From contig NC_091670.1 of the NCBI RefSeq assembly GCF_042453785.1, positions 40,373,501 through 40,437,500 on the forward strand: DNA of 64,000 bases. Direction: 5' to 3'. Numbering within the stretch: position 1 is the first letter of the stretch; each line of letters opens with the position of its first letter. The notes beneath the pieces were generated by a model. It was not told where the DNA came from, did not search any database, and saw nothing but the letters and a program-made list of their open reading frames with translations. Of the stretch, positions 12,198-25,748 are shown one piece after another. This DNA is from Malus domestica. Its lineage: Eukaryota > Streptophyta > Magnoliopsida > Rosales > Rosaceae. Position numbers and translations under genes: made by a program.

Positions 12198-12373
12198 CGT
12201 TAAAAAACTATGAAATCTAGATACTGTAGTCTAGAGCTAATTCAATGCTAGAAGAGGTCCCAAGTACGAATATTCGTTATCCCAATGACAAAAGAACTAT
12301 GAAATCTAATTACTATAGTCTAGAGCTAAATCAATGTTAAAAGAGGATGGATATTCGTTATCCCGGTGATAAA
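12198..12373. repeat. Diverged tandem duplication
   Basis: Two tandem copies of about 80-95 bp share aactatgaaatcta, agtctagagctaa and attcgttatccc. They lie roughly 430 bp beyond the stop codon of the minus-strand gene ending at 12803. No function is visible. Confidence 0.7.
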
Positions 12374-12802
12374 AATAAAATAAAATAAAAACTCACAGCA
12401 GTATCGCCAAGGATATTAAGCATAAAATTGTATGTGAAATATGAAATCTTCAACTCATGGAACTAATTAATGTAACAACTCAGATATATATGCATATATG
12501 ATATATATATAAGAAGATACAATTACAAGGACACAACAAAGACAAGATCTGTACTCATGTCAGCCTTGGAGTGGTACTAATTAATTCCTAATCAAAATCA
12601 TACTCATACATACAAAGCCTTAATTTTTTACAAGATTTTTTTTTGGACCGGATTATTTACAAGGGTCACAACAAAAGAAAATTATACTTTTTTTTTTGGG
12701 TTTTACAAAAACAGAATGCTGTTAATCATACGGAGATTAAGTTATGGGTAATACTATGATTTATTGCTTTCAAAACCCTTAGACCGTCTGGGAATTAGGG
12801 TT

Positions 12803-15800
12803 TCAGTGGTGCTGCGGTTCGGACTCAATTTCATTAGCCAATTCTTTTGTGAGCATGTCAGCCCGATCATCATGTCCACCAGCAAACGTATAAACCCTAA
12901 AAGCAAACTGAAAAGCCCTCCACAGCATTTTAACACAAATCTTTGTTTGCTTCTGATCAGTTTTTGTTCCAGTACTCTTCTCTGCAGCCTTTGCTTCTCT
13001 CCTTTCCTGCATCATATAACAATTCAAAGTCAAACTCTCTTTTCCAAATCATTGTTATATGATTGTTTAAAGTAATTAACTCTCAGTAGCTAACCTTTAG
13101 TGCCATCTCCATGCAGCTTGAGGAAACATCCACCATGGCTTCTTTGATCCGGATGAGGATATTGAAGTCGAAATGGATATTCTGGCTCTGAAACTTCTTG
13201 GCTTCGTCGTCTTTAGTTCGTTCCATCGCGTCTATTTCTCCTTTGATCTGTGTATTACATTTTTTTATTAGTTTATGGAAAATGGAAAGAGACGATTAAG
13301 TAATTAAGATTGTATAAAATGAACATTTATGCACCTTATTGAAGTAGCGTTCTGCCTTGTCAAGGAGCTGACCCAATGGAGCCACTAGTTTCCAATTCTG
13401 CAGTTCAGTGAGCATTGTGTTTAATTTTTTGTGCAGTGCTGCTGCCATCCTTATTGTTTCCAACTTCTTTGTTGGGAACCCTTCAATCCTTGATAGCACC
13501 TACAATTCGCAAAACGGCATGTCATGAAACACGATCATGAAGTGATCATATAACTACTATGGAAATGAACAAAACTAAAGCGGACAATGAATGGTTATTG
13601 ACCTGTGACTCATCAGTCAAGTGTTCAAGAACAGATTCGACTTTCTTGTGAAACTGCATCAGCTCATTCATGTCTTTTGTTTTGAAAGAACTAAGGGTAG
13701 TTCTCATTTCCGTGATAGGCTTTGTATACTTCTTAACATCCTCTTCAATTTGTTGAAAGTATGCTGATCTGAGACACAAAAATTAGAAACTTATATGATT
13801 TTCGCTTTATTTGGCTTTGAGTACTTAGATTACTTATCCATACAAGAAATACCTCTTTGTCATCTCTGCTAGAGCATCAGCCATTCCTTGTTTTCCGCCA
13901 GAGCTGCTTCCAACTCCGCCCTTTCTCCCGTTGGATGCTTTTCCATCCAAGCTAGATCCTTCCACCTTTCCCTTGAGAAGGCGATAGAGACTCCCCATTT
14001 GGGATGATCTCTTCAGTTTGGTGTCTTTCTTGGGGTGCAAGGATCTTCCTGCGCCGAGTGCAGGAGGTGGGGGTGGAGCAGCTCCATTTGATGGGCCATT
14101 TAACATGGGTGGTGGGGGTGGAGGACCTCCATTTGATGATCCTGGTGGAGGTGGTGGGGGTGGAGGGCCGCCAATTGACGATCCTGGTGGAGGAGGTGGT
14201 GGTGGAGCTCCATTTGACGATCCTGGTGGAGGTGGGGGTGGAGCCACTATTGTTGACCCTGGTATCATTGGTGTTGGTGGTGGGGTTGGTGGAGTTACTG
14301 ACACTGATCCTGGTGCCATTGGTGGAGGTGGTGAGGGTGGTGGCCCCCCAACTGCTGCTACATTTTGTGGTGTTAATGTTGGTGGTGGCGGAGGAGGTGC
14401 TGCAACTTGTGGCTGCAAGGTGGGTATTGATGGTGGTGGCGGCGGTGTTGCAAAATTTGGCTTCAATGTGGGTAATGACGGTGGTGGAGGGGGTGTTGGT
14501 ATTCTTGTTGCTGCTTGTGTATTAGGCAGTGAAAGTTGTTGCGCTGGTGGAGGTGGAGGCGGAGGCGGAGGCGCTGATTTTTGTTGTGGTGGTGTTGGGA
14601 AGGGAGGCAATGACACTTCTGTGGTGTCTGCTTCCAATGTTTCAGGGGTTGTGGTTGGAGTTTCAACATCATCACTTGTGTTGTCTATTCCCTTTCCACT
14701 AGAGTTCTCATTCAAACTTAGATTTGGGGCTACTACTTCCTCATCTGTTGCTGCAATTTTCTTTTGAGGGTTGCTCTCTAATTCTGTCCCAATTGATGGT
14801 TCCTCAACCAAATTTTCAATCTTTTCCATACCATTGCTAGTGCCATGAGCTCCTTGTTTCGACAAGTGAAGAGACAAGTTCTTAACATCAATTAGATTCA
14901 GCTTCCCAACTGCTTGCACTCTCAAAGTCCAAAGCAATGGTGATTTGGAGCCAATGTTGGCCTTCTTTCGTGCTCTAGAAGAACCATCAATCTCGGGAAG
15001 GACAGAAGATGGAGTGACCGGAGAAGGGCAGGTGGAGCCTGAGGTGCAGCTTTCTGAATCGCTCAAGAACTTCCCGAATGAGCTATTCCGAGGGCTGTAA
15101 TCTTCTCCTTTCTGGTCATCCTGATCCATCATATCGAACTTGTCCCATGCCATCTTCATCAAGCAATCAAGTGTTCCCAACACCGTCTCAACTACAAAAT
15201 CGTAGAGTTGCAATCAGCCTTAACTTGAAATTTCACAAAAGGAAGAAACTGTTAGATTGTTGCTTCCTTTGCCAAATGGAGAGGCCTCATCTAGTCCTAG
15301 AGAAAAATTTGAACCTACCGAGTTGCTCAGAATTGACATTCTCCTTGAGTGATGGGAATTCATATCTCGGTTTGTCCAACCTGTCATAACTTGTCATCCA
15401 AGACTCTCCAATAGATTTCAATGCCTTGCAGAAGGAGGCCAGGACCTGAATGCAGATGTTTAATTTGTACATAAGCTTAATGGTCTCGAATATAATTACA
15501 TATGCGTTTTAAGCCATTTCTTATGGATCTTAAATTCTTAATTACCTTTTCTATAGATGCTCCCTTTATTTCTGACAACTGTTTATGCAGCACAATTTCA
15601 GGGTAAAGTTTCTGTAGATCTCTCATCAACCTCATTACCATCTGCATGCAGAAAATAATAGGAACATTAAACAAATTGTCTTTTAATCCAGAAAATTAAA
15701 CAAGATTTCAACGGAAAAACATCTTCTTTTAGGGAAGTGTACGATGACATTTTTAGAGTTACTATAAGAGCTCTTTGGAAAAAAGGAAAAAAAAGGGATA

Positions 15801-16343
15801 CATACCTCATTTGTGGCAGCAGAAGCATCACCAGCTGGTAGGTCAATGATGTCCCTGAAGAAGATGATCTTCTTCCGGAGCTCAGTCATCCGAACCCGGT
15901 TGCCTGAATCTTCGGAAGACCTATCTTTTGGCATGCCTCTCCTAGAAGCATTCTTCTGCTTCACGGGAAGACCCTTGGGCTCCCTAGAGTCTTTCATTGC
16001 CTGCAAGAGCAACTCTTTTCATGTTAACTATTTTCTAGTCTAGACCTTATTGCTAATCCATACCTAATAAAAGATTATTTTCTTTTATGAACCTTAATCA
16101 AAGATTTATGGCTACATGCAACAAACTTAATCTGGGCAAGAAACAAGGCCGCCATGTTTCCCTAAAGAATACTAGCATGCCTAGATGTAGATGGTCAGTT
16201 TTTGTTAGAAACTAGATTTAAACACGATGTGTCACATATATATAACACATGCTTAAGGAAATTAAACATGGAAGCACAAAAAGTACCTTAATTCCAGAAG
16301 GCTTGCGACGAAACAATGGACCGAAACAGCTTCCGATAGCCAT
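12803..16343 (-). CDS. Proline-rich At4g04980-like protein with CHUP1-type C-terminal region
   Basis: Nine exons join in phase: 16343-16287, 16000-15806, 15641-15546, 15445-15319, 15191-13853, 13768-13603, 13499-13335, 13247-13095 and 13006-12803, giving 833 residues. The protein starts MAIGSCFGPLFRRKPSGIK. Residues about 352-537 are formin-like polyproline runs broken by Gly/Ser. After these comes a basic Ser/Gly-rich linker and, from about 590, a helical region ending LWRAFQFAFRVYTFAGG and a short acidic tail. That C-terminal motif matches the conserved region of CHUP1, the chloroplast-positioning actin factor, and the whole layout matches Arabidopsis At4g04980, annotated only as an uncharacterised or hydroxyproline-rich protein. 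An actin-related role is an inference. No FH2 domain, signal peptide or membrane segment is visible. Splice sites are all GT-AG. Confidence 0.9.
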
Positions 16344-17949
16344 GGCTCGAACCTACGCTGAGACTTGTAATAAAGACTTACACCGGGCAAGGGTGATGGT
16401 GATGATGATGATTGAATGACGAAGAAAACAACGACGACAAAGATGATGATGATGATGATGATGATAATATTGTTAAATGATCATACAACTGGGTTTTCAA
16501 CGATTACTGGTCAGCACACCTTTAAAGCTTAACGAGGAAAAAAAACAACTCCAAAATATAAAATTGTAATGCGTTCAACAAGATGGAAACACAATTTCTT
16601 TGAAAAAGAAAATGAGATAAAAACACAATTACGTGCGAGGCACTTAATCCTTGGGTTAATTAGTATGTACAAGAAACTGGAAAAACCATTTCTTTCTTTC
16701 AGCCTTGGAACTTTCTCTGAAAAGAGAAGCCAAGGAAAGACAGAAGGACAAAGTCCCTTTTATTAAGGAAGATCATCTAGTAGGCTGTAGCCGTCTCAGA
16801 CCTAAACTTTCCTCTCTTTTGTTTTTTTCTATTTTATTTTTAATTAGGTTTTTTAACTAATTAATTAATTAATTACCTGTTTAGTTATCTAAATCGTGCT
16901 TTCCTTGATTGCAGGAACTGGTGCTAGATTTTGATGGCTGGCAGCTATTACAGAACGATACAGCTTCTCACTGTGTAAGATGAGGTGGTGGTTGTATTAT
17001 CGTTGTACCAGAAAAAATTGAAATTTCCAAATTTTATTTTCTGTATCAATTATCCATTTAAACAAAATTGATACTATAATTAACAAAATGCATTCTTATC
17101 AAAAGTTTTGTTATCAATTTGAGAAATTTATCGGAGTGATAACTAGGTGCTTATGTTCTAACATATACACGTGTCTATTTATTTCTACAAAATATAAATT
17201 TTAGTTAAACTTTTTCAACAAAGTTTTTAATAAAATTTTATACGAAATATCCTACATCGACTAGGTCAAAATAAAAATACCTACACGTCAAATAAATAGT
17301 AGCTAAGGTCTTGATTACCCCAAAAAACGTGGTGTTATTAGTCAATGTCCACATCTCATTTGTTTTCCATTTTTTATTTGACTTGACAGCAAGCACCCCA
17401 TATGGCGATTAGAAAGTTGGAACCCGGAACATTTCTATCCTCTTCTTTTCACCAAATTGGGCAGTGAAGCCTTCATATATTAGGTCGTTTTCCTTGGTCA
17501 AACTGAGAGTCCTGAGTCCGTGGTAGCCTTTGCAAAGGAAGATGCATGATATTGTAATTTCACCATAAGAGGGACAATTGTTCGTGTAGTTTGTATACCA
17601 TGTAGATATAAACACTTCAAGCCATTTGGTGAAAATTCCAAGCGCGACTGTGGCCGGCATGGACAAGGGAGGTTCTAATGTCTAATCAGGAATATATCTT
17701 CTTTGAGTCACGTGATAAATGAGATATACTTGAATTTAAGTAAATGGAGAAGAATCACTTTTTTATTATTCCAAACTGCCAAACTCAGCATCCCATGAAT
17801 AAATAAAGAAGCAAAAAGTAGAGGCATCATGCCAAAGTTATATGTCTATAAAAATATATAGCTGGGGATATTATACAAACAAATCATAAGTATGAACAAA
17901 TATATATTGCAGTTTGAAGAACTCATGGACTCAACTGCTTTGTATCCAT
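16344..17949. other. Intergenic region with a GAT repeat and one unrecognised frame
   Basis: A (GAT)n run lies at about 16439-16463, just upstream of the At4g04980-like gene. On the minus strand, 17409-17666 is an open 85-residue frame with non-random-looking composition (STWYTNYTNNCPSYGE), but I recognise no family and see no splice partners. It may be a gene fragment. The rest is AT-rich with no feature. Confidence 0.45.
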
Positions 17950-20900
17950 TTACAGATTTAGAGTTCTCTTGGTAGGTTGTAGTTTACTCTTGGGAGAGCC
18001 CTTTGCTGTTTTGCCTTCTAATGAAGCTCTTCTGGGTGCTACCGGAGAAAAGCCACCCGCTGCAGTTTTCTCAGCAATTCGCTTTTGGCGTTCTATCCGC
18101 AGTTCCTCCATCTTTTGCCGAATTTCTTCTTCCTGTATACAAGCACATTCTCATCAGATTCCATAAAAAGAAAATCAAAAGTACGAATAAAATAGACAAT
18201 GAGAGGTATCTAAATAAATACTACATAATAAGCAACTGCACGCTCATTATTTACCTTCTCGAATTTGCTCTTTTGTATTATAGGCCCTCTTGTAGGAAAT
18301 ATTTTTTTGCTTTTGATATCAGGTGTGTTGTTAACTAGGGATCTCCGTACGATGTTAGACTTTGCTTCTTTACAGCGTTCTTTTGGTCCAGGAACTTTAT
18401 TGCTCTTCACATTGGTTGCCATACCGTTCGAAGCAGGCTTGTTATCCACACCATCAGTTGTCTCAACACCAGAACGTTTTCTATTTGCCTCGGTAAATGA
18501 AATATCTGCTCCATAGTCTATAGTCCAAGAAATTTCCGCAGACTCAAAGTTGGAATCCCTTTCAAGAATCATGCAAAGGTCATCTGGCTCAGATGTTCGA
18601 GTCTGTGGAGTATCTATAACTCCATTTTCCTTCTGGGCAGCTAAACTCAGATTATTATCCATGCTTATTTCTGTTTTCCATGGTGATTCATACATATCAT
18701 CAACTGCTGACCGAGACTGTATAAAGAAAGAATCATCTACCAATATATTGCTTTTTGTCTCCGACGTGATGATGCAATCACCATCAAAAACTGTTTGCTT
18801 CATTGGTACCTTCTGGTCTTCTGTACTTCTTGAATGATTCAAGACAAACCAATCTTCTCCCCTTACAGTCCTGGTTACAGTAGACTCAGCAGCGGAAGCA
18901 GAAAACGCAGACCTAATTTCAGTTTCTGATTTTGCTGATCTCGGCAAAAGTAATATGTCCTCATCTGCACAATCTTTTCTCTCCATAGCTGAACTGAAAT
19001 TTTCTTCATTCTGAAAATCTTCCAACTTAACCTCATAGTCATTTGTTCCATTCCTCTCCATCGCAACCAAAGGATCAGCTGCCGCTGAAACTGTTAGTTT
19101 CTTTGGAGTTCTCTCGAGATTGAGCCCCAAAGTAGGCCTCTCTGCTAATGAATTACCATCTTCAGACTTCACTATAAAATGTGCATCTTGAACATCAATG
19201 GGGACTACAGCACGAACTGTCAAATCCTCATTACTTGATCCATTAAACATAGAGTGACTCTTCTCCACATCTCTTTCTTGCGAGTGTGACTCATGGGATA
19301 CCTCCAATACTTCTGCTTTCTCAGTCACCTCATCTGAAAAAGATTCATCAGAAACTCCTCCTTTATTACCATCCCTCCTCTTGGGTGTGATGTAGTTGAT
19401 GTTTTGAATGACCACTTTCCGCGAGGATTTCTTCTTAAACTTCTTTCTGGATGAATTCTCCATATCAGAATGCTTTCTCTCTTGATGTGTCTCTGAATCT
19501 GAATTAGTCTCAGAAGTGGAGTCCCTGGACTCAGTCTGGTTGCCTTCCCCTGAGTATTCAGGTCGTGTTTTATTCTTCTTCTTTCTTCTTGAAGATGGCT
19601 TCTGAGTCCTATGATAATTCGGTTCCCGACCATAGCTTGCTTCATCCATGTTGGGAGGCCATTGCATGTTCCTTGGATAATGAGGAGGGAAATACTGCAT
19701 AGTAGGGAAAGGATATCCATGATATGGAGGCAACTGGTTTGTATGGCCTAGTGAACCATAAAAGTACTGAGAATTCTGATGCGGAAATGGCATTGGCGCT
19801 TGAACTTTTTCACTACTTAGGATACCGCTAGAGGGAAGATTTAACATAACATTTTGATTAGTGACCTCTGCTTCATTTGTAAGTGTAATTTCAGACGCTC
19901 CCGTGAATTGCAGATCTGATGAAGAACAGGCCACTACTGCTGCTACTTCTTTTATCCATAAACCATCTGTCTGCTTTTGCTTGTATAATTCCTTGAAGTT
20001 AATGCATGCTTCCCTACAAATAACCAACACCTGATCTTAAGAAACTCCAGCAGGCTCAACATTACAGCAAAATAAAATGAACTATATCTAATTTCTCCAA
20101 AATGACGTGAAAAGTAGACCATGAAAATGCGATTAGAATAAACAACGGATATTAATTTGCAAAACAAAGAATCCGAGGTCCATCTGGTGACTGATATATA
20201 TCACCCTAGTGTAGATTAAAAAAAAAAAAAAAAAAACAGACTAATGAAACAAAACATAATTCAAACAATCAACTTTACTGGTTACAAGTTCATACCTTAA
20301 GCGTGAAGCACCAAATGCATCCGAAAAAGAAATGAGATCATCCATATTGTAGATTTCAAAACCAGCAACAAGGCCACGGGCATAAGCCATGGCTTGCTGT
20401 TTCCGAAGCAATGCCACTCGAGTTTCAAGAAGGCGTCGAAGGCAAACCCTGCCATATTACATTAAAACTGAATGAATCAATGACAAAAATACTGAATGAC
20501 ACTGCAAGTGAGACTAATTCATTCATAATTGTAGCCATCCAAAAGAAATAGTTACTTGGAGTTTTCGTTTTTTACAACATCCCCTGCTTCTTCAAGTTCA
20601 CCTCTTTTCTGAAAAGAAAAATATAGTAGCTTAAGTAATGAGATCATTCTTTGAGAATACCTCACTTGTTATGTAATCTATAAATAAAATACCTCCAAAG
20701 AACCAGCTGATTTCCTTGTACTCTGATTAGCAGATACAATTCCTGATAAACCAAGATTAATTAGGGATCAAATTGCAAAGTTCAAGTCCTCATTCAATCC
20801 AAATCGAAGAACATTCTTTCCATAATGTAAGAACATTATCTGATAAATCAAATGCCTTAACCTAGCCTCCAAAGCCAATTATCAAAAAGAGAAAAACAAC

Positions 20901-21787
20901 GGTTTTTAATGCCGGAAAACGAGCAATATGATTAATGCCCAGAGTTGGATTTGCCCTAAGATCACTAGAACAGAAACAATACATTCAACACAAAGAACAG
21001 AACTTACCCAATACAGCACCAGAAAGCTTGATCTTAAATCATAAAACCCATAAATTAAAAATGAAAAATTCAAAGATTTTGATGAGATACCTTCCTCCGG
21101 TTGGACTGAACTCTCAATCTGCAAAATCTCCTTTTCAATACTGACAAACCTCTCCAGAACAGCTGGGGTGCTAACAAACCTCACAAATCTGCCCCACAGT
21201 ACATAATTAAAGAGAACCAAAATAAATTTTTTTATCCAAATTAGAAATTATCATTTGTATCAGTGAGAAATGACACAAATTTGGGAACTACCGTACCTTT
21301 GAAATGTGGATTTGGTGAACCAGGGTGCCATTTGGGTAGGCGGGCGAAGAGTAATGGAATACCCACCTCTGGAAATCTCATCTTTTACAGATTTGAGGTG
21401 AGAAACAAAGGGTTGGAACAACCCAGATGCCAGTTTCTCAGATTTGGCTCCATAGAAGATCACCAAGTCACATCTGCACTCATTTAATTTAGACACAAAA
21501 TTAGAAAGAAATTCAATATTAACACTAAGCAGAGTGAAATACAAATTAGGCATAGTGGGCGAGAAAGTGGAAAGAGTGCAAATGGAAGTGATTTCTGTAC
21601 ACAATTTTCCTCTCCATGCACAATCTGGTTATTGGATTGAATAAATAGAGAATTGGACTACGTAAATAAACAAGAGCATACTGTAGGATAAAAGGGTTGT
21701 GCGGAAATCATTTGCCTAGTGCAAATATAGTTACCTGGTTCGAGTTGGAGTGAGCTGAAACAAAGCATGGTCGAGGGGAGCTTCCAT
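17950..21787 (-). CDS. COP1-interacting protein 7 (CIP7)-like protein
   Basis: Eight exons join in phase: 21787-21735, 21473-21297, 21188-21091, 20742-20693, 20608-20556, 20448-20296, 20013-18255 and 18132-17950, giving 841 residues. The N-terminal region (1 to about 215) carries the family signature: the start [20 protein letters not shown], then [16 protein letters not shown], and later [15 protein letters not shown] and [15 protein letters not shown]. Arabidopsis CIP7 is a nuclear partner of the photomorphogenesis repressor COP1 and promotes light-regulated genes. The middle is acidic and low in structure, with Tyr/Pro-rich motifs (about 275-300) and basic clusters that could be nuclear signals (about 334-345 and 383-395). 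A C-terminal coiled-coil segment starts [18 protein letters not shown]. It is shorter than CIP7 (about 1,058 residues as I recall), so it may be a paralogue of the wider family. Confidence 0.92.
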
Positions 21788-22456
21788 GGTGGAAAATGGA
21801 AGAAAAGAGAGACTACAACTGCGAGTGCATAGTTTCAGTGTGTATATTGCAAACTGTGGAACGTCATATTCCTGGAACGTGCACGTCACATTCCCACAGT
21901 AGTTCCAAGTTGAAGTGGAAGAGACGGAGAAAGAGCAAACAGTTCAGAGACAGCTAGAAAGTGATGAAGCTTGGCACATGCCAATCATAAAGGCGGGCCG
22001 GATTATAGAATCATAAAAACTATTTTTAGATTTTTGTCACGTGGTACAGCTTGATATCAAAATCCATTAGAATCCAAAAACATGACTAAACATCGCGTAA
22101 TACATTGTCATATGAAGAAGCTTACGCATATAATGCATTATTGAATAAGACGTTATTACGACAATAAATTCATTCCATATAAGTTATTCTAATATTGACA
22201 ACCTGTTTCAATGGAGTAGGAAAAAAAAAAAAAAAACTCTAGAACCTATGACCACTTTCAATATCAAAAGGAGAAAAATCTTTGGTTAAAGGATTAAAAA
22301 TGAGAGTCACGTTTTCGCAAGAAAATATGACTGTTGACTTTTACAAGATTTTTTGCGTGTGTAGTAAGAACATAAGGAAATAGTTGTTCATCCCTATCCG
22401 TTATTGGCCGTTAAGTGATTATTGGCTATTGGTTGTTGCTTCGTCGTTGTCCCTAA

Positions 22457-22872
22457 GAGCAACTCCATCCTTGGAGCCCTCCCCTCTAGCAATCCACTAT
22501 TGAATCCACTATATTGAACAATAACTGTCTTTAATGAATAATAACTGTCATTAATGAACATTAATTACCTTTTGCATCTCCACCCTTGGAGCCCTCCCCC
22601 TGGCAATAGGTAATAAAATATTAGTTTTTTTGTTTGTTTAAATAATATAAAATAAAATAAAACATGGAAATGGGGCTACAGGCCCTTGACACAAAAAAAA
22701 TAAAAAAATGCATGGCCCTCGGGCTGCAAGCCTGTCAATTCCCCACCCCCTTGTGCTCGGGCTCCCACCCTCACTCGGGCTCTCCAAGGCTGGAGGGTTG
22801 TCCACCAGGTCTCGGGCCCTTTCCCTTTCCTGGTGCCTGTCCCCCGAGCAATCCACAAGGGTGGACTTGCTC
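22457..22872. mobile_element. PIF/Harbinger-type MITE with TAA duplication
   Basis: The left end gagcaactccatccttgg is mirrored by the right end (reverse complement gagcaagtccacccttg), and both sides are flanked by TAA. A 3-bp TAA/TTA duplication is typical of PIF/Harbinger elements. The GC-rich interior repeats ggagccctccc-type motifs. The short frames inside are low-complexity artefacts. Confidence 0.65.
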
Positions 22873-23099
22873 TAAATGGCATAAAGATCGGGGCTTAAGC
22901 CCCACACAAATAGATTTAATGACCTTACTTGGTGAGTTGGTGTACAAGCACTCCTGATAAAAATTAGTAGATAACATGATCTTTTGATTTAAAAAGTCAA
23001 AGAAGCACGGCATTGAACGATAGTAAAATGAAAATTAGTACTATTAGAGACTAAGTGAAGTCTGGTGGGTCTACATTGGTTAATGAGTGACTTTAGTGT

Positions 23100-24363
23100 A
23101 TGTGATATGGTTATTATCCTGATTTCGTATTTTGTATCCTTTATGGATATCACTTGATTTTATAAATGTGATTAATGTGATTTTTTTAATTTTATTTTAT
23201 ATATATTTACCCATTGATCTATGTTTATTAAATGTGATTTGACTTGTGTATTGAAGATATTTGTGAAATGTAATTTGAAATGCATGTTGGATTGTTTGTT
23301 AAATGTGAGGGCTAGCAATGGATCGTTAACCCATTGTCATGGGGATTTGTTGCTTCGTTATCATTTCATTTATTGCTATGTTAATCCGTTCTAAATTAAG
23401 TACTTGTGCTTGTTTCATTTCGTTGAGCTTTTGTGAATTGAGTAACTTGATTCATGTCTTGTTTCTACGAGCCGTTGTTATGTTTCTTGGACTTCCACTC
23501 GATTCCGTTAAATGGTCCGAAATTGGGTTATATTGAGTGGTTAGGTTCCCTACTTCATCTGGATTCCATTGAGTGGTCCGGAATCCCTCGTGCTCTGCGA
23601 TTCTGTTGAGTGGTCCGAAATCGTATCATGCTTTGGATTTTATTGAGTGGTCCAATATCCATTGTACTCCGCGATTCCGTTGAGTCGTCCGGAATTGTAT
23701 CCACTCGGATTCCATTGAGAGGTCTGGAATCCCTTCTACTTCACGATTTCGTTGAGTGGTTCGGAATAGTATCTTGGTTTGGATTCCGTGGAGTGGTCCA
23801 AAATCTCGTTTGGTACTTTGGTTCCGTTGAGTGGTTCGGAACCCGATGTTGTTGGATTTCGTTGAGTGCTCCGAATTCACATCCTTGACTTTGCTAATTC
23901 GTTGGATTCGGTCTAAATTGGGAAAGCTTCAGAGATGTAGGCTTCGGCCGAACTGTGTTACTCTAGCCCTGCATTTTGGTGTATTGTATGTGTTATTGAT
24001 TGATGTGATTGTAGAATGGTGTTGGAAAACACATGTGTGTGTGTGAATGGCATGATGACAACTCTTGTTTGGCTTATGGTTGATGTGTAGTGTGGTACTC
24101 TATGTTGTCTACTAGGAAGTGTTTTACGAACAGTTCAAAGTTTCACAAATGGTGAACTACGAATGGCTTGATCCTGTCGGAGGGTACGTAGGTAGTCTAA
24201 CAAAGAGGTTAAATGCAGCCATAAAGTATACGAAAAATTACTACATAATCTGAATCTTGTGTTGTGCTTTGTCCATATCCCGGAGGCGGGGTATGTTAGA
24301 TATACGGGTACTTGGTTACGTCAAGTGTCGATCCTGAACGTACTTCGGGATTGGAGCGTGACA
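23100..24363 (+). mobile_element. LTR retrotransposon remnant
   Basis: The right part ends ggattggagcgtgaca, the type of 3' end I associate with rosaceous gypsy LTRs, and includes the motif ggaggcggggtatgttaga. The left boundary was not found. The block contains a minisatellite (23498-23880). No protein domain is present. The left limit given is approximate. Confidence 0.4.
23498..23880. repeat. Minisatellite of about 36 bp, ten diverged copies
   Basis: Ten copies of a unit near gattccgttgagtggtccgg are spaced about 33-40 bases apart, often alternating between two variants. Frames on both strands stay open across it because of the repeat, so they are not taken as genes. Confidence 0.85.
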
Positions 24364-25748
24364 CGGAAGAAGAACAAGAGTTACTTACAAATTTTGTAAA
24401 ATGTTCAATTTTTGAGCTTTCGCTATCTCTATTCTGTGCCAAAGTAAGGAAAATGATATGAGTCAGAAGGGTTCTCTTGGACTTGGCCTTGGCCTAACCA
24501 TCACTCCGGGACCCATATGGAAGAGGTCCTCCCACTAAGGAAAATGATTTAAGCAGAACAATGAAGAACCTATAAAAATACTAACATGGCCGTCAACGTA
24601 GTCAGAATGGGGTTATCTATGTTTGTCATAACATCTTCGAAATGTCCTATTGGAAGCTTAAGCAAGTTTTATAATGTTTTATAGAACTTAGTAAAACCGG
24701 TTAAAAATCGTGAATTATTGGCTGACATACCATTCTTGAGGTTTCACACTATTTTTTCAGTGACTATTAAAGAAAATGCTATAAGCCAGGCATCATGCAT
24801 TGCTAAGGTTAAATGTCTTTGTTGGGTTTCCAGGAATTGATCGTGTAGACAGTGGAAGAGATTCAAGAGAATTAATATATATGTGAAAGGAAATTAAGAA
24901 ATTACTTAATTAGAAAAGTATTTATTTTCCTTCCCCCCATTCTTTTTCGTCCACAGGTACTGAACAAGACTAATGGCTCAATCAAATATTATTTAAGAAG
25001 GAAAGTTACTGGTAATGAAGGAATTAGACCACTCAACCAATTGCCGTATTTGCAGTTTTTAAGCACATGACAGAATACCAAAAAGCTCTGAGTTTGGTCT
25101 CAACCTCTCTTAAACTGGCTTTGAATGAAAAAGTAAATAAAAGAACGGAAAGTAAAGCATTTAGGATGTGCATAATATATATTTGTGTTTAGCCAAATTG
25201 ACTAGAGCATTTCTCCGTTTATACTCAAGTTTAAATTCTCATCCCTGTTGGTTGGTTGAATTGTGTAAAATTTAGAATTTACCTGCTGGGATAGTCCAAC
25301 CCAACATTATAAAATGCATCTTTGATTTCTCAAGGCTGGTGCTGCATTCAAAGATCAGATTAAGCTGTTTGGAAAAATAATGATAATAAAAAGTAGGCTT
25401 AAATGTTAACATGGTCTTTGTGTTTTACTCTATCGGCCAATTTAGTCATTGTGTTTTTAATTCGGTCAAATTTGTCCCTGTGTTTATATTCGTTAGCTAA
25501 TTCAAGACAATCCGTTAAAGAACTGTTAAAATTGACATGTGCTAGGCACGTGAGAGGACAAAAATGTAATTTTATTGTAAACCCACTAAATACAAAAAAT
25601 AAAAATAAAAAATAAAAAATAAACATGGAAGACCTTTGAATCTATTTCTTTCCCATACATATAATATGGATTATCAACATGAATCAGCATCCAGTTCACT
25701 AAAGCTGCATGTGTCAGTTAAAACCACTCACCAATCAGGCAACAAACT

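Noticed and set aside
14004-14767. Long plus-strand frames rich in Gly and Val opposite the proline-rich gene
   Set aside because: They are the antisense of the polyproline exon of the At4g04980-like gene; the GC-rich repeat keeps both strands open.
19952-20030. Upstream part of the long minus-strand CIP7-like frame beginning MLVICRE
   Set aside because: Bases above 20013 are intron. The family motif FGASRLREAC is restored only by splicing from 20296 to 20013.
22638-23013. Pro/Gly-rich frames on both strands
   Set aside because: They lie within the GC-rich interior of a PIF/Harbinger-type MITE and show no conserved domain.
23610-23888. Frames on both strands in the minisatellite
   Set aside because: They repeat the same short peptide with each repeat unit and have no start context or homologue.
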